NCBI GenBank assembly: GCA_902781215.1
Contig: CACZIO010000004.1
Coordinates: forward strand, 62,001 to 126,000
Direction of reading: 5' to 3'
From: an uncultured Lachnospiraceae bacterium
GTDB taxonomy: Bacteria; Bacillota; Clostridia; Lachnospirales; Lachnospiraceae
Length of the DNA: 64,000 nucleotides
The notes beneath the pieces were generated by a model. It ran no database searches. It was not told the DNA's origin and worked only from the letters and a program-made list of their open reading frames with translations. The position numbers and the translations under genes are program-made. Below, in pieces: positions 32,195 to 40,699 of the stretch (positions are counted from its first letter, which is position 1; each line of letters starts with the position of its first letter).

Positions 32195-34435
32195 TTACAA
32201 TGAAATCGGGAATTCACCCAGAATTGCTTCAAATGTCCTTGCATTGATACTGTCCTTTTGGCTGCCCATGGCAAAAACTGCTGCATCAAAAGCGTTTTTG
32301 TACCTTCTCTCTGTAAGGACATTTCGGAAAGCAGTTGCAACTACATGCGGCGGATTGTGGAAAGCTCCACATCCGAATGCTCCCAGAATGATTACTTCCA
32401 CCTGATGTTGAATCGCTGATTCAAAGATATTCCTGATCCTTTTTTCGAAAACCGGGATAAGCGTATCATCAGAAATCAGGTATTTCCGGTCAGCAAAAAA
32501 AGGCGCAGAACTGGTGATGATATCCACTGAATACGGTTTGTCCAGGTATGTTTCCTGCTCCCGGAAGGACTTACGTCCGGCTGCGCCTGATAATCTCCTG
32601 TTTTCCCGGAGAATAAGGACATCCGGGGAATACAGGACCTGATCTGTTCCCGAAAAACGGGGTGGCAGATGGCTGCCTGTCAGCAGGCTTCGATTGGCGG
32701 AATAGTATTTCTCAGCCTTCCGGGATGTCAGCGATTTATACAAGGTACTCATCCTGCAGAGATACTGTTCCTGCCCCTGTCCTCCCTGCAGGATCCCGCC
32801 GCCGGGAGTGACCGGATTGGCAAAATTCAGTACCGCAGTATGAAATCCCTGCTCCGCATACTGTCTCGCAACATCCAACACAAGATGTCTGCTGATTATG
32901 ACATTTCCCAGCCTTCTCTCTAAAAGGTTTCCATGAAAGCCTTCCGGATACACGGACGTATTCTGAATTGTATGATCAACTGCATTCTGTATATCTAAGT
33001 TATGATCCGCATAATGCATCAGTTCCCGGAATGAATTGATCCTTACAGCATTCAGAAGAGAATACCTGCTTTGAGAACGCAAATAAGAGCCCAGTCGCTC
33101 CCTGTCTGCCGCATACTGTCTGGTCACAACAAGATAGTATGCGGCCTTCTCATTAGCATTGGACAGGGCCTCTTCCAGCAACAGCGGGATACCGGCCCTG
33201 ATCCCAATCTTCCAACTATCAGTAATATCTGAAGGGTGTGAATTCCCATCTGCTTTTCCCATCTCTCCAGATGCACGGATTGAGAGTCTGAGAAAGTCTC
33301 CGTCCGCTGCGATCAATGAGAAGGAGATTTCCGATACCCGATAAACCTGATCGGGTATCAATGCACCCGCAGAAACGGTTTCATTCTTTCCCGCCCTCCG
33401 GATGACTGTGTAATAGTATTTATCCTGTGAAAACACAGCTTTTCCGGATTTGCGTTTTCCTGTTTGCCTGCTCTGTGAACCGCCATGAATGGAATAACGT
33501 GTCAGTGCTTCCTGAAATTCTCCCGCATTTTGATACCGCCTTCCGGTTTCGGCTATACATGCCCGCTGAACCAGTAAATCCAGTTCCCTGTCGACGATAA
33601 ATCCGCGATCATTCCGAACTCCTTCAATAGACGGAATCGGTTCTCCGTGAAGCCTTCGATAGTTTGCCCGTTCTATGTCTTCTGCCGAAACAACAGGAGC
33701 TTTACCAGAAATGAAAGGAGGTCTCCGATTATTCAGAAGCTGGTACAAAACAAGGCCTAAAGCGTAGGTGTCAACGGTGCTGTCGTAGTTCTTACATGCA
33801 TAAACCTCCGGCGCCATGTATGAAATGGTCCCGATACTGGTCATTTCCGAACCTGGATGTACAGTTTCCATCTGCCTTGAGGCACCGAAATCTCCAACCT
33901 TATAATTTCCGAAGGCATCAACGAACAGATTGGCAGGCTTGATATCCCGATGAATAATTTTCTTCTTTTCGCAATATGTTAATGCAGTACATATGTCAGT
34001 CCCGATTTTTAATATATCGGTGAGCGAAAAATAGCCTTTACGTCTGAGCAGCTTCTGAAAACTGGTCAGCAGTTCCATGCGCACATACAGGGTCTGTTCC
34101 TGAGAATCACCTTGAAAATGGAAGTCCTCAACGGCCACAATGTTCGGTGCCCCTTTTAGAGCTTCCATGATGCGGATTTCATTTAGAAGAGGTGCAGGTA
34201 TTTGCCCTTTCTTTATATCCCCGCCATGATGATCCGATGAGTACAAGTCGTTCAGGATTCCGTTCATGCGAATAACTTTAAGTGCCGATTCTGCCCTGAT
34301 CCCGTAGCTTTCCTTATAAATCTGGAAAACATCCCCGAATGACCCGCCGCCAAGCCATTTTACAGCGTGCCATTCCGGCCAGAAAGTTTTCAATTCTTCT
34401 TCAATGATTCTGCACTTAATATCGTTACTGCCCAT
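32195..34435 (-). CDS. Ser/Thr kinase fused to a microbial-type PARG (TIGR02452) domain
   Basis: 746 residues, no TM helix. Residues ~15-330 are a Hanks kinase: FWPEWHAVKWLGGGSFGDVFQI, HRDIKPANLFV, VGDFGASR, YMAPEVYAC. A middle region (~340-460) is unassigned. Residues ~465-746 match the microbial-type poly(ADP-ribose) glycohydrolase family (TIGR02452, macrodomain fold): LNFANPVTPGGG, YLCRMSTLY, VEVIILGAFGCGAFHNPP. The family signature is GGG-x(6-8)-QEE. Here it reads GGG (545-547), seven residues, then QEQ (555-557; codons at 32765-32773). The last catalytic glutamate is therefore replaced. The domain may bind ADP-ribose rather than cleave it (inference). Confidence 0.88.
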   Translation of the reverse strand: MGSNDIKCRIIEEELKTFWPEWHAVKWLGGGSFGDVFQIYKESYGIRAESALKVIRMNGILNDLYSSDHHGGDIKKGQIPAPLLNEIRIMEALKGAPNIVAVEDFHFQGDSQEQTLYVRMELLTSFQKLLRRKGYFSLTDILKIGTDICTALTYCEKKKIIHRDIKPANLFVDAFGNYKVGDFGASRQMETVHPGSEMTSIGTISYMAPEVYACKNYDSTVDTYALGLVLYQLLNNRRPPFISGKAPVVSAEDIERANYRRLHGEPIPSIEGVRNDRGFIVDRELDLLVQRACIAETGRRYQNAGEFQEALTRYSIHGGSQSRQTGKRKSGKAVFSQDKYYYTVIRRAGKNETVSAGALIPDQVYRVSEISFSLIAADGDFLRLSIRASGEMGKADGNSHPSDITDSWKIGIRAGIPLLLEEALSNANEKAAYYLVVTRQYAADRERLGSYLRSQSRYSLLNAVRINSFRELMHYADHNLDIQNAVDHTIQNTSVYPEGFHGNLLERRLGNVIISRHLVLDVARQYAEQGFHTAVLNFANPVTPGGGILQGGQGQEQYLCRMSTLYKSLTSRKAEKYYSANRSLLTGSHLPPRFSGTDQVLYSPDVLILRENRRLSGAAGRKSFREQETYLDKPYSVDIITSSAPFFADRKYLISDDTLIPVFEKRIRNIFESAIQHQVEVIILGAFGCGAFHNPPHVVATAFRNVLTERRYKNAFDAAVFAMGSQKDSINARTFEAILGEFPISL

Positions 34436-34442
34436 AGCCTTA

Positions 34443-34868
34443 CTACTTTCTCAGAATTCCTTCCATCTTCCATTTCCTTCCCAGCCGGAAACCATACTTC
34501 AGAACCGCTGCATAGGAGAGAATAAACAGAAGTGTCGCCCCATATCCAAATAAGAGGCCTGTAATAAACCGTCGGATATTTGTACTCTCATACGATGTCC
34601 GCTGCTGTAAAGCGCCGTCCAGAATCATGGGGATCAGCAGCAGAAACAGAAGCGGAACAGATGGATGCCCGATCCAAAATGTAACCGCCGCCAAAAGAAA
34701 ACCTGTTCCTTCCCCGGTACATCTTGCACAGACCGGGAACTTCCTGCCTCGAAAATGGAAGGACCTGTCAGCTCTGCAGTGACAGCCAAACAGGATCGGG
34801 AGATATTTATAGGCCCACGGCAGCACTCTCTGCCTGAGGTGTGCAGGCCTCTTTTCCCCTCTTTTCAT
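34443..34868 (-). CDS. DUF2085 membrane protein
   Basis: About 141 residues. The DUF2085 signature is present: CHCRADRSFHFRGRKFPVCARCTGEGTGF, with Cys/His residues arranged like a metal site. Three hydrophobic segments follow. I start at the ATG at 34868, two bases after the stop of the upstream gene; there is no obvious ribosome site, which suggests translational coupling. An in-frame ATG at 34904 lies inside the upstream gene. Function of the family is unknown. Confidence 0.75.
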   Translation of the reverse strand: MKRGEKRPAHLRQRVLPWAYKYLPILFGCHCRADRSFHFRGRKFPVCARCTGEGTGFLLAAVTFWIGHPSVPLLFLLLIPMILDGALQQRTSYESTNIRRFITGLLFGYGATLLFILSYAAVLKYGFRLGRKWKMEGILRK

Positions 34869-34870
34869 CT

Positions 34871-35227
34871 TTAGAACATCATTCCCGCTGCGATACTGCC
34901 GCATGCGGCAAGTGCATAGAACAGAACACCGATCACGACTGAGATCAGAGCTCCCATGCCGGCTGCTTTTGCCGTCCTGGGTTTGCTGTCATTCCATACC
35001 AGGAACAGGATCAGGCCTACGATTGGGAAGCAGAATCCAAGCAGGCCCCATCCAAATCCCCCATTGTCCACCGGCGCGGGGGCCCGATTCACATACGGAT
35101 TATTCTGAGGATCCCCTCCCTGCATATAAGCTGCATCCACATTTCCACTCAGCTGCGGAGCACCGCAGTTAGGGCAAAACTGAGTCCCATCAGGCAACTG
35201 ACTGCCACAGTTTGAACAAAAAGCCAT
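34871..35227 (-). CDS. Zinc-ribbon membrane protein, small
   Basis: 118 residues. Zinc ribbon CSNCGSQLPDGTQFCPNCG, a Gln/Asn/Pro linker, then two hydrophobic segments (GLLGFCFPIVGLILFLVW and MGALISVVIGVLFYALAACG). I start at the ATG at 35227, eight bases after AAGGAGGAA; the ATG at 35233 is too close to the ribosome site. Function unknown; same type as 29553-29939. Confidence 0.75.
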   Translation of the reverse strand: MAFCSNCGSQLPDGTQFCPNCGAPQLSGNVDAAYMQGGDPQNNPYVNRAPAPVDNGGFGWGLLGFCFPIVGLILFLVWNDSKPRTAKAAGMGALISVVIGVLFYALAACGSIAAGMMF

Positions 35228-35347
35228 GATCATTTCCTCCTTATCCTTTAACCTGCTTTTTTTAAACGATACCTGTCATCTTTGAGAAAAGCAGGTTCTT
35301 ACCTGTTCAATATTGATCGTCTGTATATTATTCTGTACGATCCAAGC

Positions 35348-37498
35348 TTATAAATCCTCCATTTCTATATCGATCGCCCAGACTGTATCTTCTTCGTCAT
35401 ACATGAAAGTTATCCAGTAATGCCCCAATGAATAGTCGACATAGCCTTTTCCCTCTTCGCTCGGTTTTCCGAATGTTTTTTTTACTTTTTCTAAAGTGTC
35501 CCCGGTACATATATCGCCGACAGAAAGAATGTCCTTCCTCTTTCCGGCTTCAGCAAAATAATCCATATATTCCAGCCCATAAACCTCACATTCTTCTGCA
35601 TGTCTGGTTTCTTCAGAATCAAAATTATCTAAATTGATCATAAAATCAATATCGCTGCCGGCATCGAGATATACATGATCCAGAGATTTCTTATTCACTG
35701 TTTTTCCCTGATCGTCGCTTTGCAGTTCCATGCCGGTTTCATCCAGGATTTCCTGTAATGTCGTTTTCTGGAAATCGATCTTCAAGTCACCGACATATAC
35801 AGGAATATCTTCTCCATCAGCATTTGAACCTGCTTCCGAGGCATCCTCAACTTCACTATTCCCAGTGTCAGAGCTTTCTTCACTCTCCTCATTGTCTTCG
35901 CCAGAATCCTGCCCGGAATCGCTGCTTTCCTGCGGATTTTCCACGTAGATTTCTAAGAGAGACACCATCTCGTCTATGTCCGCTTCATATGCATTGTTAT
36001 TATTGAAGCGAAGATGAAGTTCGCGTTCTACAGGTTCAGCAAACTCTTTTTCATTGGTCAGTTTCTCTGTTTCTTCGATGTACATCTCATAGTATCTGTC
36101 CATATACTGTCCAAAAGAAGAAATTGAATCCGCCTCTTTTTGAATCCCTTCCTCGATTGCTTTATCTACCTTGTCCAGTGAAAGAGGGGTCAGGCTGATT
36201 TTCGCCGTATATTCCTCTTCGTCACCCTCAATCCCCAGGACCTTATATTCTGTACCATGCAGCAGATCTCTTTCTGATTTTGATAAGCCTTTTGCCAGTT
36301 CCTCGGACATGGAATAGGATTCATCTATTTCATTTTCGCGCAGTTCTTCTTCTATACGCTCATCCATAGTTTCCTTTAATCGTTCCGGGGAAAACACCAT
36401 ATCAAAGTAATCACATATTTCATCCTCTGTTGCAAAAGAGATCTCAGCCAGCTCCGCGTACTTTTCGTTATATATGGCTCCAAGAATTGTTTCTACAACT
36501 TTTTTTGCTTTCTCCTTTGTCCAGTGCCTGTCCCACAGGTAAATACTGTCATGAATACGATTCAGATCATCCTCAGAAAACGCATATTCACCATCATCAC
36601 CCTTTGTTATATGCATCGTGTATTCTTTAGGGTCTCCATAAACAGGGGTTTCCGCCAGTTTCTCCATAATCTCCAGTTCATGCGTATAAAACCTCTCATT
36701 TAATTCCGCATCAGATATTTCATCATTCAGCTGAAGATCCAGCAGTACAAATTCACCGTTTACAAGAGACACGATCGGTTCAACTGAGACCGGTACTTCA
36801 AACCCATCGTCCGTTTTTTTCGCATCTCCGACCGTATAATGTGATTTTTTCTCAAGGCCTATGTAAAAATCCGCATATCTTGCTTTTAATTCGTCGGTGA
36901 CTGGAACTCCGCTTTTAAACTGTGTGGCAATAGACTCCTCTCTCCACTTTTCATTCTGCGCGGCAAGCTCCTCCTCCGTCACATTCTGGTCCACCTTTGC
37001 AAAGTTCTCAGTATCTCCCTTGAAATAGTAGTCCAGGTATGCCTGCGTTGCCTCCTCCGCATCTTCTGTCGACCAACCGGAGGGCATCAAAAAAAATGCA
37101 GCCGCAAGTACTGCCACAACGATTCCGGCAATGATTGCCCCTACAGGCTTTGATTTCTTTTTACTGTCTTTGATATTTACAGTCTCTTGAAAAGCCGCCT
37201 CAAAGGCAGCGTCCTGCATCCCCGGTTCGCCAACTTTGGAAGATCCATCCGTCGCCATGTGGGGTGAATTCAACGTCTGAGTACCTTCCTGTCCCAATGT
37301 ATGCTGCTCTGCATGAGAATGATAGGATTCATCCAGATACCCCTGCTTTTTCTTCTCCCCGGAAGAGCTGTTCAATGATCCCTGCTGGTTTTCCCTGTCT
37401 GACTGCCCCCCGGGCATCATCATCTGAGGCGCGCCGCAATGCTCACAGAACTTCGCTCCTTCCGGAAGCTGTTTTCCGCAGTTCTTACAAAACAACAT
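35348..37498 (-). CDS. Zinc-ribbon single-pass membrane protein with BamE-like C-terminus
   Basis: 716 residues. Zinc ribbon CKNCGKQLPEGAKFCEHCG at residues 4-22 and a long polar cytoplasmic region. One TM helix (VGAIIAGIVVAVLAAAFFLM) is followed by an extracytoplasmic part of ~550 acidic, mostly helical residues and a Ser/Glu/Asp stalk. The final ~150 residues hold LSVGDICTGDTLEKVKKTFGKPS, similar to the C-terminal domain of the kinase at 30093-32147. AAGGAGATAATAAAA precedes the ATG. It looks like the kinase protein with the kinase replaced by a zinc ribbon. Function unknown. Confidence 0.78.
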   Translation of the reverse strand: MLFCKNCGKQLPEGAKFCEHCGAPQMMMPGGQSDRENQQGSLNSSSGEKKKQGYLDESYHSHAEQHTLGQEGTQTLNSPHMATDGSSKVGEPGMQDAAFEAAFQETVNIKDSKKKSKPVGAIIAGIVVAVLAAAFFLMPSGWSTEDAEEATQAYLDYYFKGDTENFAKVDQNVTEEELAAQNEKWREESIATQFKSGVPVTDELKARYADFYIGLEKKSHYTVGDAKKTDDGFEVPVSVEPIVSLVNGEFVLLDLQLNDEISDAELNERFYTHELEIMEKLAETPVYGDPKEYTMHITKGDDGEYAFSEDDLNRIHDSIYLWDRHWTKEKAKKVVETILGAIYNEKYAELAEISFATEDEICDYFDMVFSPERLKETMDERIEEELRENEIDESYSMSEELAKGLSKSERDLLHGTEYKVLGIEGDEEEYTAKISLTPLSLDKVDKAIEEGIQKEADSISSFGQYMDRYYEMYIEETEKLTNEKEFAEPVERELHLRFNNNNAYEADIDEMVSLLEIYVENPQESSDSGQDSGEDNEESEESSDTGNSEVEDASEAGSNADGEDIPVYVGDLKIDFQKTTLQEILDETGMELQSDDQGKTVNKKSLDHVYLDAGSDIDFMINLDNFDSEETRHAEECEVYGLEYMDYFAEAGKRKDILSVGDICTGDTLEKVKKTFGKPSEEGKGYVDYSLGHYWITFMYDEEDTVWAIDIEMEDL

Positions 37499-37559
37499 TT
37501 TTATTATCTCCTTCTGAAAACGCCCTGTTCTTTTGACTATATTTATGCGCTTTTTCAGT

Positions 37560-38000
37560 CTATAAAACAGCCGTGTCAGCGTTGCTCCAATCCGCTCCGG
37601 AGATGGGAATCAGCAGCTCATACGGCTGAAGATTTTCAAAATGGCTTGTTCCAAACTCAGTCCTCGGCACAACGGCATATTCCCCGTCAAAAATGTCACG
37701 GGCCTGCCGTTCGGCCTTTCTGTACAGATCAAGCACTTGACCCAATGTTTCACAGGCCCTGTCCAGAGAGCGGGCTTCCCGTTCGAGAATTTCTGCCGCC
37801 TGACGCAGAGCCCCGCCTGCCGGGAGATGTTCAAATTCTTCTCCCGAGCCAATCTGCTTCTGTTGCTGTGCGGAAGTATATATTCTCCGGCTCTCGTCCA
37901 TTAAGAAGACGATCTGCTGCTGCAATGCCAAAGTCATTGCAGCATGGTGTGCAAATTCCTGAGATGCCGCCTCCATGATTCGTAAATCGATTTGTCCCAT
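37560..38000 (-). CDS. Hypothetical helical protein beside WXG100 genes
   Basis: 146 residues. Residues 1-105 are predicted helical, with a long amphipathic second half (LERACETLGQVLDLYRKAE-like pattern). The C-terminal ~40 residues look non-helical. No family recognised. It follows three small helical genes (38856-38092), as the effector genes do in the two toxin cassettes, so it may be a small type VII substrate. No catalytic motif is visible. Confidence 0.6.
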   Translation of the reverse strand: MGQIDLRIMEAASQEFAHHAAMTLALQQQIVFLMDESRRIYTSAQQQKQIGSGEEFEHLPAGGALRQAAEILEREARSLDRACETLGQVLDLYRKAERQARDIFDGEYAVVPRTEFGTSHFENLQPYELLIPISGADWSNADTAVL

Positions 38001-38091
38001 TTTTATCTCTGCCCTTCAATCGTCTCTGCATATTTCCGTGGATAACAGATACCGCTCACGCAGTCTTGATTGACAAACCACCTGCATCTGA

Positions 38092-38349
38092 TCAACCACG
38101 CCCGGTGCGCACGATGTCATTCAAAGAAGACATACCGGCAGCAGCTTCCCTGATGAGTCTTTGTGCCTCGGCCAGGTTCTGAAAATGCATCTCCATACGG
38201 ACCCGGAATAATTGTGATGCCTCATCTCCAGTCCAGCTGCTGCGGAGCATATCTATCGTATCTCCTACAGGATTCAATACTTCAGTCCTGAGCCTGTCAG
38301 CGGTCTCCATACATTTTTCGTCCGGCAGACAATTTCTTCCTGCGGTCAT
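38092..38349 (-). CDS. WXG100-like small protein
   Basis: 85 residues with two helices around SWTGDE. The ATG overlaps the stop of the upstream WXG100-like gene by four bases (ATGA), so the pair is translationally coupled. Shorter than normal WXG100 proteins, with no clear YxxxD/E tail. Probable partner protein in the core secretion cluster. Confidence 0.72.
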   Translation of the reverse strand: MTAGRNCLPDEKCMETADRLRTEVLNPVGDTIDMLRSSWTGDEASQLFRVRMEMHFQNLAEAQRLIREAAAGMSSLNDIVRTGRG

Positions 38350-38561
38350 ATTGATTCTGCCCCTCCCCCGCCTAAATTTTCCTCACTCAAGTGCTCCAAC
38401 ACTTCCGCCGCCTCTGTATAGAGGTTGTTTTCCCTCTCGGCGAAAACTTCCGCGGCGCTTCCTGTCCAGGAGGACAACCTTCCGTTTTTCTGCTGTAATG
38501 TCCGGTGCAGTTGACCGAATAAAAAACCAAGCTTATCTGCTGTATCACTCATTTTTCGCAT
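38346..38561 (-). CDS. WXG100-like small protein
   Basis: 71 residues from the ATG at 38561, behind AGAGGGTGGCAGCTG. The turn is SWTGSA. In-frame codons extend upstream to 38669 but overlap the preceding gene and lack a ribosome site. The end ENLGGGGAESI is glycine-rich. Overlaps the next gene by four bases. Confidence 0.7.
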   Translation of the reverse strand: MRKMSDTADKLGFLFGQLHRTLQQKNGRLSSWTGSAAEVFAERENNLYTEAAEVLEHLSEENLGGGGAESI

Positions 38562-38601
38562 CAGCTGCCACCCTCTGCCTTTTTTTCGAATTCTTGTATC
38601 A

Positions 38602-38856
38602 TCAGATTTTCTCTGCAATTGTTTCCACAGCCGCCGCTTCCGCCGTCCCATATACATTTGCGGCTGCATACAAGTCGTTCAGCAGGTTTTCATATCCCCG
38701 GCTGATCCGTTCCAGTTCCCGAATATGGCGCTGCCATTCCATCGTCTGTCCATTCATGGATATGCGCAGTTCCTGCCGGATCTCCTGCAGGATTTTCACT
38801 GCCTCTGCCGCCACATTCTTCATGTCATGAACATCATACGATAAACGTTCTTCCAT
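38602..38856 (-). CDS. Small helical protein of the core cluster
   Basis: 84 residues from the ATG at 38856 (AGGAGACCAGCG). Two helices, but the turn (SMNGQTMEW) has no true WxG motif. Position and size make it the first of a three-gene set before 37560-38000, similar to the A-B-C order in the toxin cassettes. Function unknown. Confidence 0.65.
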   Translation of the reverse strand: MEERLSYDVHDMKNVAAEAVKILQEIRQELRISMNGQTMEWQRHIRELERISRGYENLLNDLYAAANVYGTAEAAAVETIAEKI

Positions 38857-38918
38857 CGCTGGTCTCCTAAATCTAAAGCCAGGGCATAATCCGCCTCTGT
38901 TCACCTGCCACCTGTGAT

Positions 38919-39167
38919 TTACGCCATCAGAAGTTCACTCCCTGTCTCCAGACCGTTCTCCAGAGCGGTTCCCTCCCTGCGCAGCATCAGATTGCGCTTT
39001 TTATCCCAGAGGATCAACCGGTGCTCCTGTCCGTTCATTCTGCACTGCTGCCTGCGGCAGATCATCTCCGCAATCTCTTCCTGTGCCTCATACAAAGGGA
39101 CGTTTTCATCGATCTGGAAGTCATAGTCCTTCCCCATGATCGGTATTTCCACATTAATGATGATCAT
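38919..39167 (-). CDS. YukD/EsaB-like ubiquitin-fold protein
   Basis: 82 residues starting MIIINVEIPIMGKDYDFQID, then VPLYEAQEEIAEMIC and a strand-rich second half ending LENGLETGSELLMA. This is the pattern of the small ubiquitin-like proteins YukD and EsaB encoded in Firmicute type VII loci. Good ribosome site GGGGGAAAAGAT. Located between the WXG100-like genes and a hypothetical gene, in the expected secretion-core context. EsaB is cytoplasmic and needed for secretion in Staphylococcus; transfer of that role is inference. Confidence 0.75.
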   Translation of the reverse strand: MIIINVEIPIMGKDYDFQIDENVPLYEAQEEIAEMICRRQQCRMNGQEHRLILWDKKRNLMLRREGTALENGLETGSELLMA

Positions 39168-39191
39168 ATCTTTTCCCCCTGCGTTCTCTCC

Positions 39192-39893
39192 CTACAGAAT
39201 TGCCTCAAGTGACGGATAGTCCGTCTCCTCATGACTATTGCCCCCGGTTGTTCCTTCGCCGCCACTGTCATCTGCGGGCTTCCTGATCTGTTCCTGCTCC
39301 TTATCGGGGAACTGCTCGTCAGAAAGGCCAGCTCCAGCACCGGATAACCGTTCTTTAGAGTTTTTATCTATTTCCTCTTGCTCGCGTTCTTCCTTCCAGG
39401 AGAGAAATGTCCGCGTATCCATTGCCCTGAGCCGGATACTTTCGTGGCGTGTCCAGTCCCTCTCGGCAACAAGATAATAATCCGGAAGCGTATAACAGAA
39501 ATACTCCTTCCCGTTGTAGAGCTCCTCCTGAAAGCCAGGCAAGGCCTCTCCAGGCCGGAAAACAAAGGTCCCTGCAGGTGCCCCCATCGCCAGGATCATT
39601 CGCTGCAAATCAGGTTTAAGATTGAAGAGATTGTTCTCTTCCTGCCTGATACCATGCCCCTCACCGCCATCGGTCAATGTGCCGGGGGCCTCATCCTGAT
39701 CGTTCCCAAGTCCGGGCAGCGTCGTAAAGAATCCTCGCTTGGCCATATGATGCATGGCCCGCAGGATTTCCTTCTCGGTATACTCCTTTTCCGGCATATA
39801 GATTCCTTCGCAGGTCCGGAAGCCCTGACTATAGAGGAGAATTCTGATCTCATCGAATGTTAAGATGATTGATTTGTCCGCAGATCCACACAT
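39192..39893 (-). CDS. Hypothetical protein of the type VII core
   Basis: 233 residues. Residues 1-60 look like a winged-helix or EspG-type helical start (FDEIRILLYSQGF to AMHHMAKRGFF). The centre has a strand-rich FCYTLPDYYLVAERDW region, and the last 70 residues are acidic and disordered. No confident family. EspG-like chaperones in mycobacterial ESX systems have a comparable layout, but I see no diagnostic motif. AGAGGTTGGCATC precedes the ATG; 24 bases separate its stop from the YukD-like gene. Confidence 0.6.
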   Translation of the reverse strand: MCGSADKSIILTFDEIRILLYSQGFRTCEGIYMPEKEYTEKEILRAMHHMAKRGFFTTLPGLGNDQDEAPGTLTDGGEGHGIRQEENNLFNLKPDLQRMILAMGAPAGTFVFRPGEALPGFQEELYNGKEYFCYTLPDYYLVAERDWTRHESIRLRAMDTRTFLSWKEEREQEEIDKNSKERLSGAGAGLSDEQFPDKEQEQIRKPADDSGGEGTTGGNSHEETDYPSLEAIL

Positions 39894-39913
39894 GATGCCA
39901 ACCTCTGACAGAT

Positions 39914-40633
39914 TTATATTCCCAAGAGCTCACGGATTGCCGGCTTACAGCTTCTGGACAGCGGGATTTCGATCCCGCCCTCCAGTTCCACGAGGTTCTG
40001 TGACAGGTACACTCTTGTTATCTTCCTGCAGTTAACCAGAAAACTGCGATGGCAGCGGATAAAGGCATCGCCCAGCTGCTCCTCCATCTGGTCAAGTGTT
40101 CCATAGAAGGCATACTCCTCATTCCCGGTGTTGCAGAACAGCTTCTTCTCGCGGGACTCAAAATAAGCAATGCGATCATACTCGATCAGTTCTCTGGATC
40201 CCCGGTTTTCCAGGACGAAAACATTGCGCTCATCCGCATTTAAAAACCGCTGCGCATAGGCACTGACTGCCTCGGAGAGAACCTCACGGATCTGTGTGCC
40301 ATCCAGAGGGCGCAGCAGCAGGGATTCCGCTCCGATCGTAGGCCGCATATAGACCGTAGGTGAAGTCTTCATATCCGCTATGATGATCATATAGGTCTCC
40401 GATGAGCGGGCACGGACCTGCTTTGCCATTTCCACAGCATCCTGCATGGTAATATCCATGCAGGCCAGCTGCAGGCGGGGATCCTGCTCAATAAGCGCTT
40501 TCAATTCCCGCTCATCCGCACATTCCAGCCATTTCCAATATTCTTCTGTATGGCGCGCCGCCTGCTCATGCGCTTCCAACGAGATGGCTCTGCGTTCCTT
40601 CGCATATCCATCCGCAATCAACATTGAGATCAT
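39914..40633 (-). CDS. LytTR-family response regulator with unusual receiver
   Basis: 239 residues. The C-terminal ~100 form a LytTR DNA-binding domain: YDRIAYFESREKKLF, FIRCHRSFLVNCRKI, IPLSRSCKPAI. The N-terminal half has receiver-like secondary structure with an Asp in LACMDIT at the expected phosphorylation site. The usual acidic pair is reduced to IADG, and the switch lysine is replaced (LLLRPLDG). GAAGGTGCGAAA supports the ATG at 40633. No histidine kinase gene is seen nearby. A likely transcription regulator of the locus; it could be controlled by the Ser/Thr kinases instead (inference). Confidence 0.85.
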   Translation of the reverse strand: MISMLIADGYAKERRAISLEAHEQAARHTEEYWKWLECADERELKALIEQDPRLQLACMDITMQDAVEMAKQVRARSSETYMIIIADMKTSPTVYMRPTIGAESLLLRPLDGTQIREVLSEAVSAYAQRFLNADERNVFVLENRGSRELIEYDRIAYFESREKKLFCNTGNEEYAFYGTLDQMEEQLGDAFIRCHRSFLVNCRKITRVYLSQNLVELEGGIEIPLSRSCKPAIRELLGI

Positions 40634-40699
40634 TTTCGCACCTTCACGCTGCAATCCGTTTTCTGTCTTGATTGGCAGTTTCTTGTCTCACCCTTCCCT

